From assembly GCF_932294415.1 (NCBI RefSeq), contig NC_065537.1, positions 69,569,761 through 69,633,760 of the forward strand: a stretch of DNA of 64,000 nt, in the 5' to 3' direction. Numbering within the stretch: the stretch's first letter is position 1; every line of letters begins with the position of its first letter. A program made the position numbers and the translations under genes. Source of the stretch: Quercus robur. Lineage: Eukaryota > Streptophyta > Magnoliopsida > Fagales > Fagaceae. Below are positions 22,810-35,120 of this stretch, in pieces. The notes beneath the pieces were generated by a model. That model was not told where the DNA came from. It did not search any database and worked only from the letters and a program-made list of their open reading frames with translations.

Positions 22810-23196
22810 ATGGCGGAAGGAGTTCTCTTCGACCTTGGCAAGAAAGTCCTTGAAGTGGTGGGTTCCTTAGCACTCCAAGAGATCAAGTTGGCCAGTGGTG
22901 TCAAAGCTGAGCTTGAAAATCTGAAAAGCACAGTTTCAACAATCCAAGCTGTGCTTCTAGATGCAGAAAAGCAGGGCTCTCATAACAACGAGGTCTAAGT
23001 CTGGCTCAACAAGCTCAGAGATGTCTTCCTTGATGCAGATGACGTGCTGGATGATTTCTCCACTGAAGCTTTGCAGCACAAAGTGATGGCTGGAAATAAG
23101 ATGACAAAGGAGGTACGCATTTTCTTTTCAAGTTCAAACCAGCTTGCTTTTAGTCTTAAGATGGGTCATAGAATAAAGGCAATTAGGGAGAGACTT
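22810..23196 (+). pseudogene. CNL copy I, coiled-coil (Rx N-like) segment
   Basis: The reading starts MAEGVLFDLGKKVLEVVGS, followed by the TIQAVLLDAEKQ and DADDVLDDFSTEAL motifs typical of the N-terminal domain of CNL immune receptors (RGA-type). A TAA at 22996-22998 interrupts it at the point where copy III reads IKDWLRKLKDV. The frame continues to IKAIRERL and is then cut by a TIR element at 23197. The intact family works as cytoplasmic immune receptors with coiled coil, NB-ARC and LRR. This copy cannot make a full protein. Confidence 0.9.
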
Positions 23197-24974
23197 GGCC
23201 TATTTGGAAGTTTAAAGAGGGAGGAGAGTAGAGGAGAGAAAGTAGTGTGAAAGAGAGTAGAGGAAAATAGTTATCTTCCACCTTGTTTAGATTTTTTTTA
23301 AATTAGTAAGGGGAATGCAGTAATTAGCCCTTCCCCTTGTTTAGATGTTTTAAAATTTTGGAGGGAGAGGAGAGGAAATAATTTAAATATACAAATTTAC
23401 CCCTATTTAAAAATGGGCTTGCAATATTGGTCTATGATTAATTTATTAGATTAAATAATTATTTAATTAACATTCTCATTCCATCAAATACCGTTAATAA
23501 AAGTATAAAACTATTATTAAATATTATAATATAATTTTTATTAGCTCAAAAAAAATTATAATAAAAAAGTAAAAAACCTCCTCTAATTTTCTCAACTTTT
23601 CCAAGAAACAAACAATTCCCATAGTTTCTCACTCCCCAAACACCCATGGCAGCAGCCACCTTCAACACCAAAACCCAAACCTACACATCCCCAAGACCAA
23701 CGATTCACCTTGCCACCAATCCCAGCCTCTCTCTCACCTCTTTCCTCTTCCAAAACTCCTTTTCTTCCCCACACAGCCTCCTAGCCAATGTACAGCTCCG
23801 TCCTATGCTCTATTGCTGAATAATCTAAATGCATCTCATCTATGAAATACATATCAGAAATAAAATCAGGATCATATTATCTATAACCACATACTTACTA
23901 GAATTTGACATTTTAATTAGAAAGATTTTAAATAAAATACCTTGATGCAACAAAATTGATTTCAAATAAATTTTTTGTAAATAATCTTCTTGAATCTTTA
24001 CTTGATCTTGACCAATATTATGGTTTTTTTCTTGTTGAGACTAGCTCTACCTGTGTAGCCCAAGAAGTAGTGAAGAAATTGATTTTCACCTTCTCCCAAA
24101 CGGAAAATACAGCTGCTCTGTTCTTATATACGGGAAACAGAGTGTAACAGAGTTCGTTAGATAATTACTGTATACTAGCTAGCCATTGGATGATTGTTAC
24201 AACTATCCCACTAAAATCACAAGGCTGTGCTGCTATTTGTTGGGAAAGTTTAATTATGGTAAACAATGAGAAAAGACCTCGAAGATGAATCTATCTAGGA
24301 AATATTGAACAGAGGGAAACAACAAAGCAAAGAAGGGAAGGTTTAAGAAATCCTCATATGTTGGGTATGATTCATATTGCCAATCGATGGAGCTTAAGAT
24401 TGCTGTCAGACTCATCTCGAATTTTCCTTTTCAATGATCCGAAATAGAGAAAATGTAAATTTTCCTGGAAAACAAACAATAACTATGTGTGGATCACATA
24501 TGGAAGAAGCAGAGACATGTGTCTCTGTTGGTTTTTAAAGCCCACAATCACAAACAATAAAAAATCAGTTGTCGTACTTTCCTATGGTCTGGTTTCGTTG
24601 AAGCATCAAAGGTTGTATGTATTATTGAGCTAATCGCCTAGTGATTTTTGATTGGTTGTAGGATTTGTCATTTGTAGTGTTAAATTTTCTCAGGAAACAA
24701 ACAAAGATTATTTATATAATTGGTTTAAAATTTTGTTAATTTAGAAAGGGTAAATTGGAGAATTAATTTGGTCAATAATTTATTTACTCTACCCTCCCTT
24801 CAAATCTCTCTAATTTGGGGGAATTAAAAATGAGGGGTTAGAGGTAGTTGAAACCCCTCCAAATCCCTCCAAACCGCTCCCCTCCTTCCTTAAAAAACTT
24901 TCAAACAAGATAATTGAATTACTCTCCCTCCCTCTACTCTACTCCCCTTCCTTTTTTAAACATCCAAACATGCC
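23197..24974. mobile_element. 1.78-kb TIR DNA element inserted in CNL copy I
   Basis: The ends are GGCCTATTTGGAAGTTTAAA and, inverted, GGCATGTTTGGATGTTTAAA, each followed by a purine-rich GAGGGAGGAGAG-like stretch. The insertion separates the codons for IRERL from the DFHF region that are adjacent in CNL copy III. The target duplication is not clear (flanks CTT and ATA), so the superfamily is uncertain; TIR style suggests PIF/Harbinger or a Mutator-like class. Internal repeats of the terminal motif occur near 23279 and 23328. No transposase was found. Confidence 0.75.
23646..23819 (+). other. Possible captured gene fragment (transit-peptide-like ORF)
   Basis: Inside the TIR element a 57-codon ORF starts MAAATFNTKTQTY and is rich in Ser, Thr, Ala and Pro with few acidic residues, ending in LRPMLYC before TGA. 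The composition resembles a plastid transit peptide. Its base composition (C-rich) is unlike the AT-rich surroundings. Capture of an exon by a non-autonomous TIR element is a known process. Here it is inference without a database match. Confidence 0.35.
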
Positions 24975-26634
24975 ATAAATGTCATTGTGAATGAGAAGGA
25001 TGATTTCCACTTTATTCAAAACTCCGTTGAGCCACAAGTCATGAATAGGGATAGGGAAACTTATTCTTTTGTATTGGAAGAAGATGTGGTTGGGAGAGAG
25101 GATGATAAGAAAGAAATTATAAAACTTCTTTTTAATGCCAACACCGTAGAGAATGTGTCAATTATTTCAATAGTTGGGATTGGAGGTTTAGGCAAAACTA
25201 CACTAGCTCAACTCATATACAATGATGAAAATGTCAAAAATAATTTTGAGCTGAAATTGTGGATTTGTGTCTCTGATAACTTTGATTTAAAACATATTGT
25301 GAATCAAATCTTAGAATCTTTGGGAAATGAGAGGGATGAAAAAAAAAGCCTTGAGATTTTACAAAATCACCTTCAAGAAAAACTTAATGGAAAAAAATAC
25401 TTTCTTGTCCTAGATGACGTGTGGAATGAGGATACTTATAAATGGCTTCTCTTAAAAAATTTACTAATGGGTGGTGCAAGGGGAAGTAAGATAATAGTAA
25501 CTACTCGCTTGATAAATGTTGCGGACATAACGGGCACAACTCCGCCTCATGAGCTTAAAGGCCTAGATCCAGAAAAGGCTTGGTCATTGTTTACAAAAAT
25601 GGCATTTAAAGGAGGCAAGGAGCCAGAGAACCAAGGCATAATAGACCTAGGAAAAGAGATTGTGGGAAAATGTATTGGGGTGCCTCTTGCTATAAGAACG
25701 ATAGGAAGCTTATTGTATGGTAAAACCTCTAAAATTGAGTGGCAGTCTTTTTTAGATGATGAGCTCTCAAAATTAACCCAACAAGAAAATAATATTTCAT
25801 TAACTCTTAAGTTGAGTTATGATCACCTTCCACCACACTTAAAGCAATGTTTTGCTTATTGTAGATTGTTTCCAAAAGATTATAGGATTGATATAAATAC
25901 ACTTATTAATCTTTGGGCAACGCAAGGCTTTATTGTGTTAGAAGGTCCTAGGCAGCGTTTTGTGGATATTGGTAGAAAATATTTTATGGAATTACTTTGG
26001 AGGTCATTTTTTCAAGAAGTAAGAAATGATGAATGGGGCAATATAAAATCGTGTAAAATGCACGATCTCATGCATGATCTTGCATGTCTTGTGTCTGAAA
26101 CGGAAAGTGTCATATTAAATTCAAGTGGGGAAAATGCTATTGAAAAAGTTCGTCATGTATCATTTGATCTTGTGAATTCATCAATGCAGTTTTCAATCCC
26201 CATGCCTAATGGAAGGAAGATACACACAATTCTAGCATTTAGAGCATGGGGGACTTGGGTAACTTAACTTGTGATGCATTCATTTCAAATTTTAAGTATT
26301 TACGCGCATTGGGTTTGAGTAATCTAAGATTACTTGTAGTGCCACATTCAATTGGGAAATTGAAGCATTTAGATATCTTGATCTGTCTGAAAATAAATAT
26401 ATTGCCGTTCTCCCTAATTTCATTACTAAGATGCTAAATTTGCAGACACTAATACTACGAAATTGTAATTCGCTTAGAGAGTTACCCAAGGGCATTAAAA
26501 AGTTGGTCAATCTCCGGTTTCTATATATTACAGATTGCAGCCAATTATTTGATACGCCCCATTTCCTAGATATTTCAGTTGGCGGCCCATTGACCAGTAT
26601 GCCCCTTGAAATCAAACACCATACTTATCTTGAG
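24975..26634 (+). pseudogene. CNL copy I, NB-ARC domain and first LRRs
   Basis: An open run of 426 codons (24987-26267) has the NB-ARC motifs in order: P-loop GIGGLGKTT (residues 64-72), RNBS-A (FELKLWICVSDNF), kinase-2 FLVLDDVW (139-146), RNBS-B GSKIIVTTR, GVPLAIRT in the GLPL position, RNBS-D CFAYCRLFPKD and MHD within KMHDLMHDLA (357-366). The final W of kinase-2 marks the non-TIR class. The LRR part has two frameshifts. One is near a G run at about 26250. The other is near 26370, where copy III reads TTACGATAT and this copy lacks the C. A hAT element then interrupts the LRR at 26635. Confidence 0.92.
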
Positions 26635-27301
26635 TAGGGGTGTCCAAGGACCCGCATCAACTGACCCGCCCGCCCGAAACCGCCCAAACCGAAGGTCCAC
26701 GGGCGGCTCCGAATCCACTCTATGGTCGGTCACGGATTGGCATTTAAAAAATCCGAATAGTTCGAATCGGATCCGAGTTTCAAAATATTTCACCCGGAAA
26801 ATCCGAACCGACCGAATTATTTATAATTAAAAAAAAAAAAAAGTAGATTTGACATGCGGCCAGACAGCCCATGCCCAGCAAATCAGCAATGCCAACCCCA
26901 GATTTTCCTCACACCTTCCCAACATAAATATCAGTCGTTCATCTCAAATTAAAATTTAAAATTAAGGGTGTTGATGAGAGTAAAACTGAGCATGAAATGA
27001 CCGGTTACAGTGGCACAATAACCCATTTTAAATCAATGGTTAGAATCCAAGATGGAGAGCCAATCTAACGGTGAGAAATAAAGGGGAAAGATCTGATATC
27101 TCAAACGGATTCAATCCACTCTTCAGTCTTCACTCTTCTTCAGTTTTCACTTCAGAGTCAGAGGTTAGGTCATGGACATGGCTTCCCATTCACGCCTTCT
27201 CCTTCCCTTTTCACTCTTCCTCACCTCTTCAGTCTTCACTTCTTCAGTCTCACACTCTCAGTTCTTTACCTGCTCTCTCAAACTCTCACAATCTCACACT
27301 C

Positions 27302-29258
27302 TATAAAGTCTAAACCGTTTCCCCAAATCCAAACTACTGCTTCTCCAAATCCAAATTCTAAAGAACAAACCCTAGCCGCCTCCAATGCCGTTACCCAGTC
27401 CCCTCTCCGCCTCCAACGCCTAGCGCCACTGCCGCTGTCCACTCCTCTCTCCATAGCTACCACCGGAGTCCTCACCCCGTGTACTCTTCACGGAGTCAGT
27501 AAGGTAATTTTTCTTTGTTTCTCATCTTTCTTTTTTGTTAGTCTCGTTGGTTTCATTTGTGATGGAAATCAAATGTTAAAATCAAATAATCCTATGAAAC
27601 CCTATGTTAAAATCAAATAATCAAATGTTAAAATCAAATTCATACTATGAAACCCTAACTAAAAATAACTTAGAAACCCTAACTATTTTACTTTTGTTCT
27701 TTGTTCTTTTCTTAAATCAATTTTGATCTTGTTTTAGTTTTATACAGGATTGAAAGCTGACTCCAGTCTCCAAGTATCATTATTTGCTCTCAAGTTTGAA
27801 ACCCATACACCCACGGTTTTCTTCAAGGTAGTTTTTGCTTTCCTTTGCATTTAAAAGTTAGAGACCCTAACTATTTTACTTTTGTTCTTTGTTCTTTTCT
27901 TTAATCAATTTTGATCCTGTTTTAATTTTATTCAGGATTGAAAGCTGAATCCAAGTATCATTATTTGCCCTCAAGTTTGAAACCCATACACCCACGGTTT
28001 TCTTCAAGGAATGGTTTCTGCTTTCCTTTGTATTTAGTAAAAAAAAAAAAATGTAGTGATTGTGGTGGTTGTTTGATATTTCTTTTTACAAAAGGGGCAG
28101 AGTAATTTAAATGATAAATAGAATGTTGAAAGGGAAACTATTGAATGTAATTCATGAGGGTTGTTTTTAAAGTTTTAGAACATTTACCTTGCTTTGTATG
28201 AGAAGATTGTTATGATGTGATTAGTTGATTGTGGTGGTTGTTTGATATTTCTTTTTACAAAAGGGGCAGAGTAATTTAAATGATAAATAGAATGTTGAAA
28301 GGGAAACTATTGAATGTAATTCATGAGAGTTGTTTTTAAAGTTTTAGAACATTTACCTTGCTTTGTATGAGAAGATTGTTATGATGTGATTAGTTGATTG
28401 TGGTGGTTGTTTGATATTTCTTTTTACAAAAGGGGCAGAGTAATTTAAATGATAAATAGAATGTTGAAAGGGAAACTATTGAATGTAATTCATGAGAGTT
28501 GTTTTTAAAGTTTTAGAACATTTACCTTGCTTTGTATGAGAAGATTGTTATGATGTGATTAGTTGATTGTGGTGGTTGTTTGATATTTCTTTTTACAAAA
28601 GGGGCAGAGTAATTTAAATGATAAATAGAATGTTGAAAGGGAAACTATTGAATGTAATTCATGAGAGTTGTTTTTAAAGTTTTAGAATATTTACCTTGCT
28701 TTGTATGAGAAGATTGTTATGATGTGATTAGTTGAATGTTGAAAGGGAAACTTTTGAATTTAATTCATGAGAGTTGCATTAATGTGGCTTGCAGATGCTT
28801 TTGATTTTGCTTTTATTAGTTTGTAGCTTTGTATGTTCTGTACTGCCCAAATTAGACAAGGTTTATTTAACATTTTGGTTATAGCATCTTATGGAAGTTT
28901 TAGTTTACCTTGCTTTGTTTTTAAAGTTTTAGAATATTTACCTTGCTTTGTATGAGAAGATTGTTATGATGTGATTAGTATGATCATGCAATTTGTCACT
29001 GCTAAGAAGAGATCTGTGATCTTGCATGTCCCTAATTAATTTACTTCATTGAGTTATCTGTGATCTTGCTAAGAAGAGATATGTGATCTTTCTTTCTAAT
29101 AATCTCTTTTGATTATGTTTATTAAAATGTGTGGTTCCAGGATACTAGTTTTCCTTTTTGGTGTGTGTGGTTATTATTTATTATTATTATTATTATTATT
29201 AAAGCTATTAATTATACTTGTTACTCTAGTTTGCTAATATGTATCTTTGTTTTTTTAG
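27302..29258 (+). promoter_or_regulatory. Leader region of the hAT transposase
   Basis: A TATAAAG lies near 27302. A leader exon could end at 27503 (AAG/GTAATT). A second could span 27748-27827 (CAG/GATTG to AAG/GTAGTT). The last acceptor TTTTTTTTAG ends at about 29258, four bases before the transposase ATG. The second leader exon and its intron flank are duplicated at about 27862-28010. The model is inferred from splice consensus only. Confidence 0.4.
28061..28736. repeat. 169-bp tandem repeats in the hAT leader intron
   Basis: Four units start at about 28061, 28230, 28399 and 28568 with 'tgtggtggttgtttgatatt'. They are nearly identical. A partial fifth and later fragments (28915-28980) follow. 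High identity implies recent amplification or ongoing homogenisation. Confidence 0.93.
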
Positions 29259-29261
29259 GTC

Positions 29262-31626
29262 ATGGAAACCAACACTAATGAACCCTCTGTCCAAACACCA
29301 GCTGCTACAGAAGATGATGGTGCTATTCCCACCCAAGTTCAAGATTCTGCTGCTACCCAAGCTGAAGCAGCTGCTGCTTCTGAGTTGCCCCCAGTTCCAC
29401 CATGCCAAGTGAGTATGACAGCTCCTATTGGTGGTGGTTGTAGTAGTAGGAAAAAGTCTGTTGTTTGGGGTCACTTTGAAAAAGTAAAGATAGGTGAGGG
29501 TGATACTAGTAAAACTAAGACTATCTGTAAGTATTGTCAAAAATCTTATAATGCTGATAGTAAGAGTTGTGGTACTAGTAATTTGTCAGCTCATGTGCCA
29601 ATATGTCCCAAGAACCCTAATAGAGAAGATGTAGTTAAAGGGCAGAAAACATTAGCTTTTGTACCCAAAAAGGATGGAGAAGACGGATTCCACCTTGTGT
29701 CAACATCCTTTTCTGTTGAGGCTTCTAGAAAGGCATTGGCCGAAATGGTTATAATTGATGAGTTGCCTTTTAGGTATGTCAAGGGGTATGGGTTTAAGAA
29801 ATTTGTAAGTACCTTACAACCTAAGCTTAGATTAAAGGATATCACATCTCGTCAAACTGTGGCTAGGGATGTGATTGGCATTTATAATAGTGAGAGAGAG
29901 AAGCTAAGGAAATCCTTGAAGGGTTGTAGGGTGTGTCTCACTACGGACACATGGACTTCTATTCAAAATTTAAATTATATGTGTCTGACTTGTCACTTTA
30001 TTGATGATGCTTGGAAATTGCATAAGAGAATTCTAAATTTTTGTCAAGTTGAAGACCACAAGGGGGAGACTATAGGTAGAAAGATTGAGATGTTGTTGCG
30101 TGAGTGGGGTATTGATGGGATATTCACCTTGACGGTGGATAATGCTAGTTCAAATTTAACAACAATTAAATTTTTGCAAAGGGTGACTAAAGATTGGAAT
30201 GGGGCAGTTTTAGGAAATGAGTACATGCACATGAGGTGTTGTGCCCATATCCTAAATCTCATTGTGGGGGAGGGTTTAAAAGAGATAGATGCATCTGTTG
30301 CTAAGGTGCGTGAAGCTGTGAGGTATGTGAAGTCCTCACCCAATAGAAGTCAAACTTTTAGGAGTTTTATGGAGAGGTTAGGTATGGAGTCCAAGAGTCT
30401 TCTCAATCTAGATGTACCTACTAGGTGGAACTCGACCTATATCATGTTAGAAACTGCTGAAAATTTTGAGAAAGTGTTCCTCCGAATGGATTTTGAAGAT
30501 GATGGTTATTCGTCGTACTTTAGGACCAAGGAAGATAGTGGTGGTTTGGCGTCTCCATGTATGACTGATTTCCAAAATTGTAGGGCATTTGTGACTTTCT
30601 TAAGGTTGTTTTATAATGCAACAAAGAAATTTTCTGGTTCATTGTATGTTACTTCAAATGCCTTTTATGATGAGATCTTTGTTATTCAGGAGAGTATTTC
30701 CAATTTAGTTAAATCCCAAAACACTCTCTTGAAAAGCACAGCCACAAACATGCAAACTAAGTTTGAGAAGTATTGGGGGGAAGGGGAGAAAATTAATCCT
30801 CTTTTGTATGTGGCTGTGGTCTTCGATCCACGAAAAAAATTGAGGTTTTTGAAGTTTTCATTTTCTGAAATTTATGGGAATGCAGTTGCAGAAGTGATGG
30901 TTGATAAGGTGAAAGACCTTTTGTTTAAGTTGTATAATTTTTACACTTCTATTCATTCACCAAATGTGCAAGATCAAAGTGGGAGTGAGAGGACAGAATT
31001 GGAAACTGATGCTAGTGATCCATATGCGATGGTTCACTCGCGATATGAACGTTTTTTGCAAGTTGAGCAATCTGTAGGTTGTAGTAATGAGCTTGAGAGG
31101 TATTTGGCTGAAAACTGGATGGTAGAAAGGATGCAAATTTTGAGATATTGGAGTGGTGGAGGGACAATTGTAATAAGTACCAAGTGTTGTCTAAAGTAGT
31201 TAAGGATGTGCTAGCTGTGCCAGTTTCCACTGTTGCATCTGAGTCAGCATTTAGCACTGGAGGTCGAATTGTTGATCCATTTCGAAGTGCACTATCTCCT
31301 CTCATGGTTCAAAACTTTGTATGTTCACAAAATTGGCTTCAAGCCACAGTTCCAATTTCTCATCACCAGTCAAGGGATGATGTTGAGGCATTGGAGGAGG
31401 AGTTACTTGACTTAGGTAATATGCTTAAATTCTGAAACTTAGTGTATTAATTTTATTGAATGTCTCATGTATTCAAGCAAAATTTAATCTATTTGTGTTT
31501 ATTGTGTTTATTTCCTATTCTTTTCTAGTTTTAAATCAACAACCAACAGCAAGTGCAACAGCAAATACCAACTCAAGCAAGGGTTCCACTTCAGGCAAAC
31601 GACCCTTGATTAGCATTGATGATTAA
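29262..31626 (+). pseudogene. hAT transposase (BED zinc finger, RNase H-like core, hATC domain)
   Basis: The ORF starts at 29262. The N-terminus is Ala/Glu/Pro-rich. A BED-type finger follows with VWGHFEKV and ligands C89, C92, H111, C115. The RNase H-like core has LTTDTWTS and LTVDNASSN, with the usual CAHILNLIV helix between them and the C-terminal part. The C-terminal dimerisation domain (STVASESAFSTGGRI) is in another frame, starting near 31130, consistent with loss of one base. The frame then reaches 31415, where a donor (TTAG/GTAATA) and an acceptor at 31528 give a terminal exon 31529-31626. That exon ends in RPLISIDD and a stop; without splicing the frame stops at 31435. The enzyme cuts and pastes elements with matching ends. 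One small indel separates it from an open gene. Confidence 0.85.
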
Positions 31627-32707
31627 TCACTGACTTAGTATGATTCTGCCTTTATAGCCCCTTACTATTATAAACTTGGTTTCCTTACTAGTTGGTTGGT
31701 ACTAATGTATTGTTTGTTGAATATTTTTTTGTCTATTGTAGGAGGATGGTAAATTATTTTGTAAAGAAGGCAGCATTTTGGGAATATTTTAGAAGCTTTT
31801 TGGACATATTGCTTTTCTAACTTGTAACAATACTCAACTGTCAATACTTATAGAAAAGAAATCTTAGTTCATAGGTTTTCTTTTCTATTAGTTATAGACT
31901 TATAAACTATAGAATAGTCATTCAATGCTTTGGAAAAGCTATTTTTTGGAAATACCTATGGTATTTGATTGTTGTAATTAATTATATAGCTTGGAACATT
32001 GTATAACTAGCAAGCTTTCTGCCTCATGGGTTACTGCCCAAAAAACTTGCAGTGACTGCCTTTATATTACTAAGTATATATATCTATTGGAATATTGCAG
32101 TATAGTATTCTGTTGTGATTTATTTTATTGCTGGAAAATTGGAAATATTATTTGTTGTAGTTTGTAGGTTTTATGGGTGTTGAGCATTTTACTGCCTAGG
32201 TGCCTTTTGTGTTGTTTTACAGATTACATATTATTTTTTGTTCTTAATGTGGGAAAGATTATGTATTGGGATTGATAGGTGCTTCTTGTTTCAGATCACA
32301 AGTGACTAAAAAATAAGAAAGACTTTTTGGTGTGTTGTGTTGATCACAGGTGATAAAATGAATAAGCCTTATTTGGGCCTTTTTGATTTGTCCTGATTGA
32401 TGGCCCAATAGGTCTAGTTTTGTTATGCTGGAAGTTCTATTTCAAAATTAATTAAGTAAAAAGGCCCAAAAAAGTGAATTTTCTGTGATTTTAACAATGG
32501 CAAAAAGTCCGGCCCAATCTAAGGCCCAGACCCGTGAAACCGATGACTCCGACCCGGACAACCCGATTACCCGAAATGTCGGATCTGACTCGATATTCAG
32601 TCGAATACGGATCCCAAATTCAAGTAACCGATTCAACCGGGTCGAGTACGGTTTGGGCCCAAAACCGACCCAACCCGGCCCGATCCGTGGACACCCCTAA
32701 TCTTGAG

Positions 32708-33925
32708 ACAATACTACCAGGGGTTTTTATGAGAATGGAAGGTTCTAGGGGCCAAGTGAAAACAGGCTATTGTAGTTCGTATAAGAAAAAAAGGGCCAAA
32801 TCCAATGGGTCAAGTCAATTGAAGGAACTACGCAACTTGGGAGGAAATTTAAAATTTGAAAATCTGGGACATGGAAAAGATGAGGTGCGGGAATGTAAAG
32901 ATGCAAATTTAAAGGAGAAACATCACCTTCAACGACTAATATTAAAGTGGAAGTGGGATGCCTCCGAGTGGGATGGAGAAACCGATGAAATGCTGGAAGG
33001 GCTTCAACCACATCCAAATCTCAGAGTGTTGGAATTGTAGAATTATATGGGTGTGAGAACTCCAAGTTGGTTCTCTTCTCTCACTAATCTTGTTGATTTT
33101 CAATTACTTGGAAATAGGAGATTGCAGCACCTCCCACTGTTAATTCAACTCCCTTTTCTCAAGTCTCTCTCTCTTGATGGAATGGAAGCACTTGAATACA
33201 TATGAACAGATGAAGAGAGTGTTATTAACGTGTTGGGTGATTCCTCTTCTTCTTCTTCTTCTTCTTCAAAAACACCATTCTTCCCATCCTTATCTTCTCT
33301 AGAAATATGGTTTTGCCCAAAACTGAAGGGATGGTGGAGGAATTCAGATGATGATAATGAGCCACACCATCTCTTACTTCCATCATTTCCTCCTTCTCTT
33401 TCTACATTAGTGATTTACCATTGCCCTAACCTGACTTATATTCCTCCCTTTCCATATTTGAAAGAATGGCTGGATTTGAGTGGGTGTAGCTGGAAGGTAT
33501 TGGAGCAGACAATGAAAATGAAAATGGGAGCAGCAACCACATCAACCTACTTTCCTCTCTCTCAATTACAGCAATTAAACTTATGTCGGATGAACGATTT
33601 AGAATCTCTTCCAGAGGAGTGGCTGCGGAACCTCGTTTCTCTCCGGAAACTCGAAATACAATGATGCGATGGACTGGGTTCTTTCCATTGGATAGGCATC
33701 CTCACGTCACTACTAACCCTTCAAATTGGGGGATGTCCCAATCTGACTTCACTTCCTCAAGAGATTCGCAATCTCACCTCTTTAAAATAGTTGATAATTT
33801 GGCACTGTCCCCTCTTAGGGCAAAGATGCAAGAGGCAAATAGGTGAAGATTGGCCCTTCATTGCCCATGTCCTAAGCGTATTTGTGGATGATCAGGAACA
33901 GCAAGAAGAAACAATTTCTTCAGGT
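32708..33925 (+). pseudogene. CNL copy I, remaining LRR and C-terminal end
   Basis: After the hAT element the LRR resumes with LKELRNLGGNLKFENLGHGK, matching copy III (ELSNLGRSLSINNLGHGK). Stops occur at 33038 and 33203, and the frame breaks again near 33662 and 33789. A (TCT)n run at about 33242-33268 encodes nine serines where copy III has two. The end [17 protein letters not shown] is the conserved C-terminal LRR end of this family. A donor-like CAG/GTATGC at about 33923 starts an intron shared with the other copies. Confidence 0.9.
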
Positions 33926-34274
33926 ATGCATCTCATCTATCTATCTTTTAATCCCAAATTAAAAATCAACTTTTAAAACTATTCAACTTCTTTTTTATGC
34001 TGAACTGAACCAGTTTGAAACTCTCTTTCCTTCTTTTCGGTATTTTTCCTTTTTCCTGTCTATAAAGTGTTAATTAGACACACGATTTTTTCACAAAGTT
34101 TTTTTTTTTTTTTTTTGAGAAGATCTTCACAAAGTTATTTGAACAAGAAAAATTAGGATAATGTAATCCATCCGTTTCTTTCTTTCTTTCTTTTCATTCT
34201 AATGATTTATATCTTTGTATCTAAGAGCATGTTGATAATATGATGTGTGTATGGTGGCTTCTTAATAATTGCAG

Positions 34275-34319
34275 AATCAGAGTCAGATTCAGAGTTATAG
34301 TCAGCCTCTTCTTCTTCAG
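34275..34319 (+). other. Exon-like cassette R, copy 0
   Basis: Bounded by TTGCAG/ and CAG/GTATGC. It starts AATCAGAGTCAG as at 40875. It lacks the second half of the cassette (ACTACCATTGCAGGAATTAG). Confidence 0.45.
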
Positions 34320-34404
34320 GTATGCATCTATCTTCTTCTTGTTGGTGCCTTTTGAGATTTGTGATATTTTGGAGAAGTTGTTAGTTATGTGACTTCTTAT
34401 GCAG

Positions 34405-34497
34405 AACCAACTGAGAAAAAGAACAGGCTTGGCTTCAAAATTCGGAATCTTTTCAAAAATTGCAATTGTGCAACGGCTCGAGAACTAGAACTCAGTG
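34405..34497 (+). other. Exon-like cassette P, copy 1
   Basis: 93 bases between ATGCAG and GTAATC. In one frame it is open and basic (EPTEKKNRLGFKIRNLFKN with the preceding G). At least five relatives occur downstream (35121, 38351, 39088, 41650, 48890). This is the copy with the best open frame. Confidence 0.5.
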
Positions 34498-35120
34498 GTA
34501 ATCCTTTTGTTCTTTTATTCAAAAACTATGCAGATGATTACTTCAAATTATTAGGAAATTTTTTTTAAGTCTTTCATTTGTTCTTTTATTCTATCTTATC
34601 TTAAAGTTAAAAATTTTAATGAGATGATTAAACGAAAAATATTTGTTTGCTTCCTCACATGTTGAATCGTTGATGTGAAGACAGACTTTGAAGTCAAAGA
34701 AAAACGAGAGAATTACTGAATGTGTCTATTTTGTTTGTCCATGCACAAATTCAAAGGTAGATTGGATTGAATTTTTATCTGTTACACAATTGAAAATTTC
34801 CAATTAAGGTTTTTCTTTTTGCTTGAATACCAATTGAGATTAGAGGATACTGTGATTTCTCTTACTTTACCCATTTTTATGTAATAGGTTGTTATACTCA
34901 AAACAACAACACCCAAGTTTAAGAACTTCTGGTTTTTCCAATGGTTGCTATTTTGGAACTTTCTCTCTCTGCTAAAGTGGTGGCCCTTGCTTCTTGAATT
35001 TTGGCTGTGGAGTCCCTGTGTGAACATGAGGCAGCAAAAACATGGGTAGGAGGGAAAGAACATAAGAGTGGAATCCTCAATTGCGTATTTAACTTCTCAA
35101 TCATTTGACTTATCACACAG

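Larger units (their letters stand above)
26635..32699 (+). mobile_element. hAT transposon, 6065 bp, inserted in the LRR of CNL copy I
   Basis: The ends TAGGGGTGTCCA..TGGACACCCCTA are inverted. A perfect 8-bp target duplication ATCTTGAG lies at 26627-26634 and 32700-32707. The subterminal regions at both ends are rich in CCGACCCG-like motifs. Inside are a probable promoter and 5' leader exons, a tandem repeat array and one transposase gene on the + strand. Removing the element leaves one target copy and rejoins the LRR of the CNL gene. The size and the nearly open transposase suggest a formerly autonomous element. Confidence 0.95.

Noticed and set aside
27071..27475. Pro/Ser-rich ORFs on both strands before the hAT transposase
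   Set aside because: Low-complexity leader sequence (CTTCA repeats); better explained as untranslated leader exon.
33583..33846. 87-codon ORF overlapping the LRR of copy I
   Set aside because: Out-of-frame reading of the same LRR; the real frame shows the LRR motifs but has stops.
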